A stretch of DNA of 64,000 nucleotides, from NCBI GenBank assembly GCA_028564925.1, contig CM053033.1, positions 200,582,066-200,646,065 of the forward strand. Direction: 5' to 3'. The stretch's first letter is position 1. Every line of letters starts with the position of its first letter. The stretch comes from Lithobates sylvaticus. Its lineage: Eukaryota; Chordata; Amphibia; Anura; Ranidae. This document shows, in pieces, positions 44,120 through 64,000 of this stretch. The notes under the pieces were generated by a model. It worked only from the letters and a program-made list of their open reading frames with translations. It did not search any database and was not told the DNA's origin. Position numbers and translations under genes: made by a program.

Positions 44120-46862
44120 ATGCCCAAGAAGGACAGCAATCTGGCAGTCATGTCACCCCAGCTGCAGCATACTGCCAGGTTTGCTCCAGTGATGAGGAGG
44201 GAGTGGATGATGAGGTCACTGACTCCACGTAGGATAGAAGGAGAGGAGGAGGAGGCACATCTCCAACAAGGCAGGATGCCCTCCAGGGGCCAGCTTAAGG
44301 GCAGCACACCGACTGCAGCACACTGCACAGCTGCGCATGTGCAGGGCGCTGCCTCTGCGCATTATTTCAAAAGTTCTTTGGTGTGGGCCTTTTTTGAGAC
44401 GAGTGCATCAGATCACACCGCTGCTATTTGCAACATATGTCTCAAGCGTATCTGGCCAAAACATCAGCCGCTTGGGCACCACATGCTTGACCAGACATAT
44501 GTCGACCTGTCATGCAGTTCGTTGGCAAGCGTACCTAAAAGACCCACACCAAAGAACAAAGCGAACCTCTCCTTGCTCCTCATCAGCTGGGATCTCCAAC
44601 CCCACTATACCTTCAGTCCTCTCTGAAACCTGCACTGAGAGGAATGAAGGTGTAGAATTTGGTGTGTCACAGCCAAGTACTTGTGGGCAATCTGCTATCG
44701 GTACACCGACGTCCGATTATACCAGGCAAATTTCCCTGCCCCAGCTGCTGCACCGTCAAAAGAAGTTCACTCCCAGCCATGCCTGGCGGTTGAATGCTAG
44801 CTTGGCTAAATTGCTAGCACTTCAACTGCTGCATTTTCAGTTGGTAGACTCTGCCCCCTTCCGGGAGTTTGTGGAATGTGCGGTTCCTCAGTGGCAGGTT
44901 CCCAAACGCCACTTTTTCTCACGGAAGGCGATTCCGGCTCTCTACCGGCATGTGGAAGGCAATGTCTTGGCCTCGCTGGACAGGGCGGTCAGCGGTAAGG
45001 TGCATATTACCGCTGACTCATGGTCCAGCAGGCATGGACAGGGACGTTACCTATCTTTCACGGCGCATTGGGTGACTCTTCTGGCAGCTAGGAAAGGATG
45101 CAGGACAAGGTGCAGTAGTGTTGGAGGTTTTTTCGCCACCACGCCTCAAAAATGCTACTACTGGTAATTCTGACACACCTCTCTCCTCCACCCCCTCCTC
45201 TTCTTCTTCCTCCATGGCCTCTTACTGTGCTTTGTTCTCGGAACCAGTGGTGCTCCGTAGGTGTTCAAGGCTACGCAAGTATGCAGGCAAAAAGAAGCCA
45301 TGCGGTGCTTGCGCTGGTGTGCTTGGGGGACAGGAGCCACACTGGGGCAGAGGTTCTGTCAGCTCTGACACCACGCCAGCTTAAGCCAGGAATGGTGGTT
45401 TGCGACAATGGCACCAACCTCCTCTCCGCCCTCCGACAGGGACAACCGACCCATTTGCCCTGTGTGGCTAACGTCCTTAACTTGGTGGTGCAGCAGTTCT
45501 TGGGCAGGTACCCAGGCTTACAGGATGTCCTGAGGCAGGCCAGGAAAGTCGGTGTGCATTTCCGCCGGTCATATAATGCCAGTGCTAGGCTGGCTGACCT
45601 CCAAAAGGAATTTAACCTGCCCAAGAACCGCCTAATCTGTGACATGCCCACCAGGTGGAACTCAACGTTGGCCATGCTGCAGCAGCTGCACATGCAGCAG
45701 AGGGCCATCAATGAGTACCTGTGCGACTACGGCACCAGGACAGGGTCAGGGGAGCTTGTTTTTTTTCCCCACGCTAGTGGGCCATGATCAGGGATGCATG
45801 CACTGTCCTGTCACCATTTGAGGAGGCCACGAGGATGGTGAGCAGTAACAGTGCATGCATTAGTGACACTGTCCCTCTTGTCCACCTGTTGGAGCACACG
45901 CTGCGTGGGATAATGGACAGGACACTTGAGGCAGAACAGAGGCAGGAAGAGGAGAACTTCCTTACCTCTCAAGGCCCCCTTTTTCCAGACAGTGTTCCTG
46001 CTGGCCCGCCGATCACACAGGAAGAGGAGGAGGAGGAGGATTGTGTCAGCATGGAGGTGGAGCCTGGCACACAGCATCAGCAGCATTCTTTTAGGGATCA
46101 TTCACAGTTCAAAGAAACCCGTGGAGTTGTACGTGGCTGGGAGGAGGTGGCTGCGGATCATGTCGTCCTTAGTGACCCAGAGGACTCCGGACCGAATGCC
46201 TCAGCTAACCTACGCTGCATGGCCTCCCTGATCCTGCAAAGGAGGGGGATAATTACTGGCTGGCAACCCTCCTTGATCCACGTTACAAGGATAAGGCTGC
46301 GGACCTTATCTTGCCGTCGCAGAGGGAGCAGAGGATGAAACATCTTCGGGAGGCCTTGCAGAAAGGTCTGTGCAATGCGTTCCCAGAGACTGGGAGGTTC
46401 CAAATTCCTGGTCCAGGACAACGTGTTGCTGAGGCTTCGGTCAGTCACAGAAGGAGCGGTGGAGAAGGTGGCCGCCTGACCGATGCGTTCAGACAATTTT
46501 TTAGTCTGCAGCCCCAAGGTATGATCGGTTCCAGCAACCATCGCCAGCGTCTGATTTACATGGTCCATGAATACCTAGGGGCAAGGTCAGACTTGGACAC
46601 CTTTCCCACTGAAAATCCTCTGGGTTACTGGGTCTTGAGGATGGATCACTGGCCAGAGCTTGCACAGTATGCAATTGAACTACTGGCCTGTCCTGCATCC
46701 AGCGTTTTTTCAAAACGCACATTCAGTGCTGCTGGAGGCTTTGTAACCGATCACAGGGTGCACCTGTCCACCGACTCGGTGGATCGACTGACCTTCATAA
46801 AAATGAATCAGTCTTGGATCACCACCAGCTACCAAGCACCTAAAGCTGATGTAACCAAATAA
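44120..46862 (+). pseudogene. hAT transposase, frameshifted
   Basis: Consecutive plus-strand frames together cover most of a hAT transposase of roughly 850 residues. A BED-type zinc finger region lies near 44380-44520 (VWAFFETSASDHTAAICNIC, then KHQPLGHHML). The catalytic core follows (HITADSWSS near 45000, VVCDNGTNLLSAL near 45395, CVANVLNLVVQ). The C-terminal dimerisation block (YWVLRMDHWPELAQYAIELL, CPASSVFSKRTFSAAGG, VHLSTDSVDRLTFIKMNQSW) ends at the stop at 46862. Frames shift at least four times (44120-44626, 44337-45167, 45152-45787, 45784-46338, 46311-46862). Long readable segments suggest moderate age. Confidence 0.9.
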
Positions 46863-47621
46863 TATTTTTTGAAATGTCAGATCCCTTCAAGACTGCCTAT
46901 GCTGATGTTGAGTGACTATCCTGTTATGCTGAGTGACTATCCTCTTCCCCCTCAATGATCATGTTGTTAGCTTGTAAGAACACTTTTGGTTCTAGGCACC
47001 ACCACCGGTGGCTAAGGCCAAATTTCTCAGCCCCTGTTTAACAGGGGCGTGTAATTACAATTTTTGATGCAATACTTTGCAGCAGGGCTCATTCCTGCGC
47101 TCCAACTAGAGTTTCTGTGAGGTGTTGCAGTGCTTGACTGTGCTCAAACAGTTTGGGGGACTCCTCAGGCGGACATGGTGGGGCTAGGGAAAGAGTGACT
47201 GATGCCATTGAGCCTAGGGAAGAGGCCGCATTGGCAGCTGCTTTGCCAGTACCCTGAGACTGGGTGAGAGAGGATAAGGACTGGGGAGGATGAGGACGGC
47301 TTGCTCATCCACTCTACCAAGTCTTCGGCATGTTGCGGCTCAACACGTCCAGCTGCCGAAAAAAAAGGACGAGCGTGTCCCATGGCCACGTGCTGATGAG
47401 GATGCACCGTGTCCACGACCAGCACTTTTGCCTCTAGACACAGAGCCTGTTTGCCCTCTTTTATTGCCTAGTGACTGTCTGCCTCTCCTTGTTGGCCTTC
47501 CAGACATACTATTGGCCTGCAGGGAGATGTAGCTGCACAAAGCTTGGACGTATATACTGATATACTGCAGCTAGCAGAATCAACTGCCTGAATGTAGTAT
47601 TATTATTATGAGAAAACAATC

Positions 47622-47967
47622 AATTGGGGTAGCTTCAGGTGTACACTGTGCAGGTGGCACAATACACTGACTGTAACTGCTACAGCTTCCTGTGGTATAG
47701 GACCAGAACAACACCAGCAATTGGGGTAGCTTCAGGTGTACACTGTGCAGGTGGCACAATACACTGACTGTAACTGCTACAGCTGCCTGTGGTATAGGAA
47801 CAGAATACCACGAGCAATTTTGGTAGTTTCAGGTGTACACTGTCCAGGTGGCACAATACACCTACTGTAACTGCTACAGCTGCCTGTGGTATAGGAACAG
47901 AACAACACCAGCAATTGGGGTAGCTTCAGATTTACACTGTGCAGGTGGCACAATACACCGACTGTAA
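47622..47967 (+). repeat. About 97-bp tandem repeat x 3.6 in the hAT right arm
   Basis: Units begin CAATTGGGGTAGCTTCAGG at about 47622, 47718, 47815 and 47913, each containing GTGGCACAATACAC. The array runs into the assembly gap, so copy number is unknown. Confidence 0.92.
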
Positions 47968-48417
47968 NNNNNNNNNNNNNNNNNNNNNNNNNNNNNNNNN
48001 NNNNNNNNNNNNNNNNNNNNNNNNNNNNNNNNNNNNNNNNNNNNNNNNNNNNNNNNNNNNNNNNNNNNNNNNNNNNNNNNNNNNNNNNNNNNNNNNNNNN
48101 NNNNNNNNNNNNNNNNNNNNNNNNNNNNNNNNNNNNNNNNNNNNNNNNNNNNNNNNNNNNNNNNNNNNNNNNNNNNNNNNNNNNNNNNNNNNNNNNNNNN
48201 NNNNNNNNNNNNNNNNNNNNNNNNNNNNNNNNNNNNNNNNNNNNNNNNNNNNNNNNNNNNNNNNNNNNNNNNNNNNNNNNNNNNNNNNNNNNNNNNNNNN
48301 NNNNNNNNNNNNNNNNNNNNNNNNNNNNNNNNNNNNNNNNNNNNNNNNNNNNNNNNNNNNNNNNNNNNNNNNNNNNNNNNNNNNNNNNNNNNNNNNNNNN
48401 NNNNNNNNNNNNNNNNN
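47968..48417. other. Assembly gap (450 N)
   Basis: A run of N inside the right arm of the hAT element, directly after its tandem array. Array collapse is the likely cause. Confidence 1.
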
Positions 48418-48609
48418 CGCGTCCATTATAACGTATAGGGTTCAAAAATTCGCGCGAACTTTCGGTCAGTTCGAAGGTTCTGGTGCGAACCGAACCCGGG
48501 GGTGTTCGGCTCATCCCTAGTGCACACACAGTCCATGTGCACTCACAGCATTTGTGTACTCACAGTCCTTACATTACAATGAGGTCTTAATTGCTTAAAT
48601 AAATATGTT

Positions 48610-48615
48610 TTTATT
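48610..48615 (-). terminator. Candidate polyadenylation signal of the - strand CYP2
   Basis: AATAAA on the minus strand, 77 bases downstream of the stop codon at 48692. It is the closest canonical hexamer and would give a short 3' UTR ending before the hAT at 48521. Confidence 0.45.
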
Positions 48616-48691
48616 TTGCTACTACAGTATAAAAGGAAAATACAAGCCAAATGTAATTTACAATAGGAATATACAACAAACCAATCCAAGA

Positions 48692-63908
<15,217 letters not shown>

Positions 63909-63925
63909 TTACATAAAATGCTTTA

Positions 63926-64000
63926 GCCCCCGTACACACGGTCAGAAAATCCGACCACAAAATCCGAAACTGGTGTTGCATACACACGGTCGGACAAAGT
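63926..64000. mobile_element. GTCGGA-family MITE, left end
   Basis: TA then GCCCCCGTACACACGGTCAG, resembling the 3603 terminus; it runs off the window. Confidence 0.75.

Larger units (their letters stand above)
42616..48521 (+). mobile_element. Large hAT transposon with broken transposase
   Basis: Left end TAGGGATGAGCCGAACACCC and right end GGGGTGTTCGGCTCATCCCTA are inverted repeats. Subterminal sequence is also inverted between sides: 43800-44020 against 46990-47060, for example GGTGGTG and TGTAATTACA words. Tandem repeats occupy both flanks and the transposase lies in the middle. No matching 8-bp target duplication was found. The right portion is interrupted by a 450-N gap. Relatives: 600-2262 and 34020-34851. 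Confidence 0.85.

Overview
The window reads as a repeat-dense stretch of a vertebrate nuclear genome, most likely an anuran and probably a ranid-type frog. The evidence is intron-split cytochrome P450 family 2 (CYP2) exons with GT-AG boundaries, CR1, L2-like and L1/Tx1-like LINEs, and many hAT, Tc1/mariner, piggyBac-like and Harbinger-like elements. The frog assignment is an inference from repeat style and was not searched. Two assembly gaps (29632-30107 and 47968-48417) interrupt it.

Host genes: two CYP2 loci face each other tail to tail. On the + strand only the last two coding exons are visible (30619-30760 and 31122-31303). On the - strand exons 9 to 3 run from 48692 up to 63865, and exons 1-2 lie beyond the right edge. 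Exon sizes (142, 185, 142, 177, 161 and 150 bp for exons 8 to 3) fit the vertebrate CYP2 plan, and the WxxxR, AGTET, ExxR and heme-Cys motifs are present. Both genes would encode ER-anchored monooxygenases. No other host gene could be supported.

Layout. 1-5.6 kb: a hAT transposase remnant (-), a CR1 LINE (-) and a palindromic MITE carrying a nested hAT MITE. 6.7-12.7 kb: foldback and TIR elements, a 104-bp tandem repeat and a piggyBac-like element. 12.4-19.3 kb: a three-fold macro-repeat (piggyBac half, Tc1 3' half, dyad-symmetric satellite), interrupted by an unclassified insertion. 20.0-21.3 kb: a 26-bp minisatellite split by a solo LTR. 22.2-28.9 kb: a hAT element with a matching 8-bp target duplication that contains an L1-type LINE with an uninterrupted ORF2 and a 936-bp foldback element. 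29.6-31.3 kb: a Tc1 3' end and the + strand CYP2 exons. 31.7-42.5 kb: MITEs, CR1 (-) with a nested foldback, a Harbinger-like MITE and an old nearly full-length L1-type LINE (-). 42.6-48.5 kb: a large hAT with a broken transposase. 48.7-64 kb: the - strand CYP2 gene, its introns filled with hAT and TTAA-flanked MITEs, CR1 and L2-like LINE pieces and minisatellites.

The most unusual structure is the 13.1-19.3 kb satellite, whose unit alternates direct and inverted copies of a CCGTCAGATTAG core and always starts at the same breakpoint in a truncated Tc1 copy.
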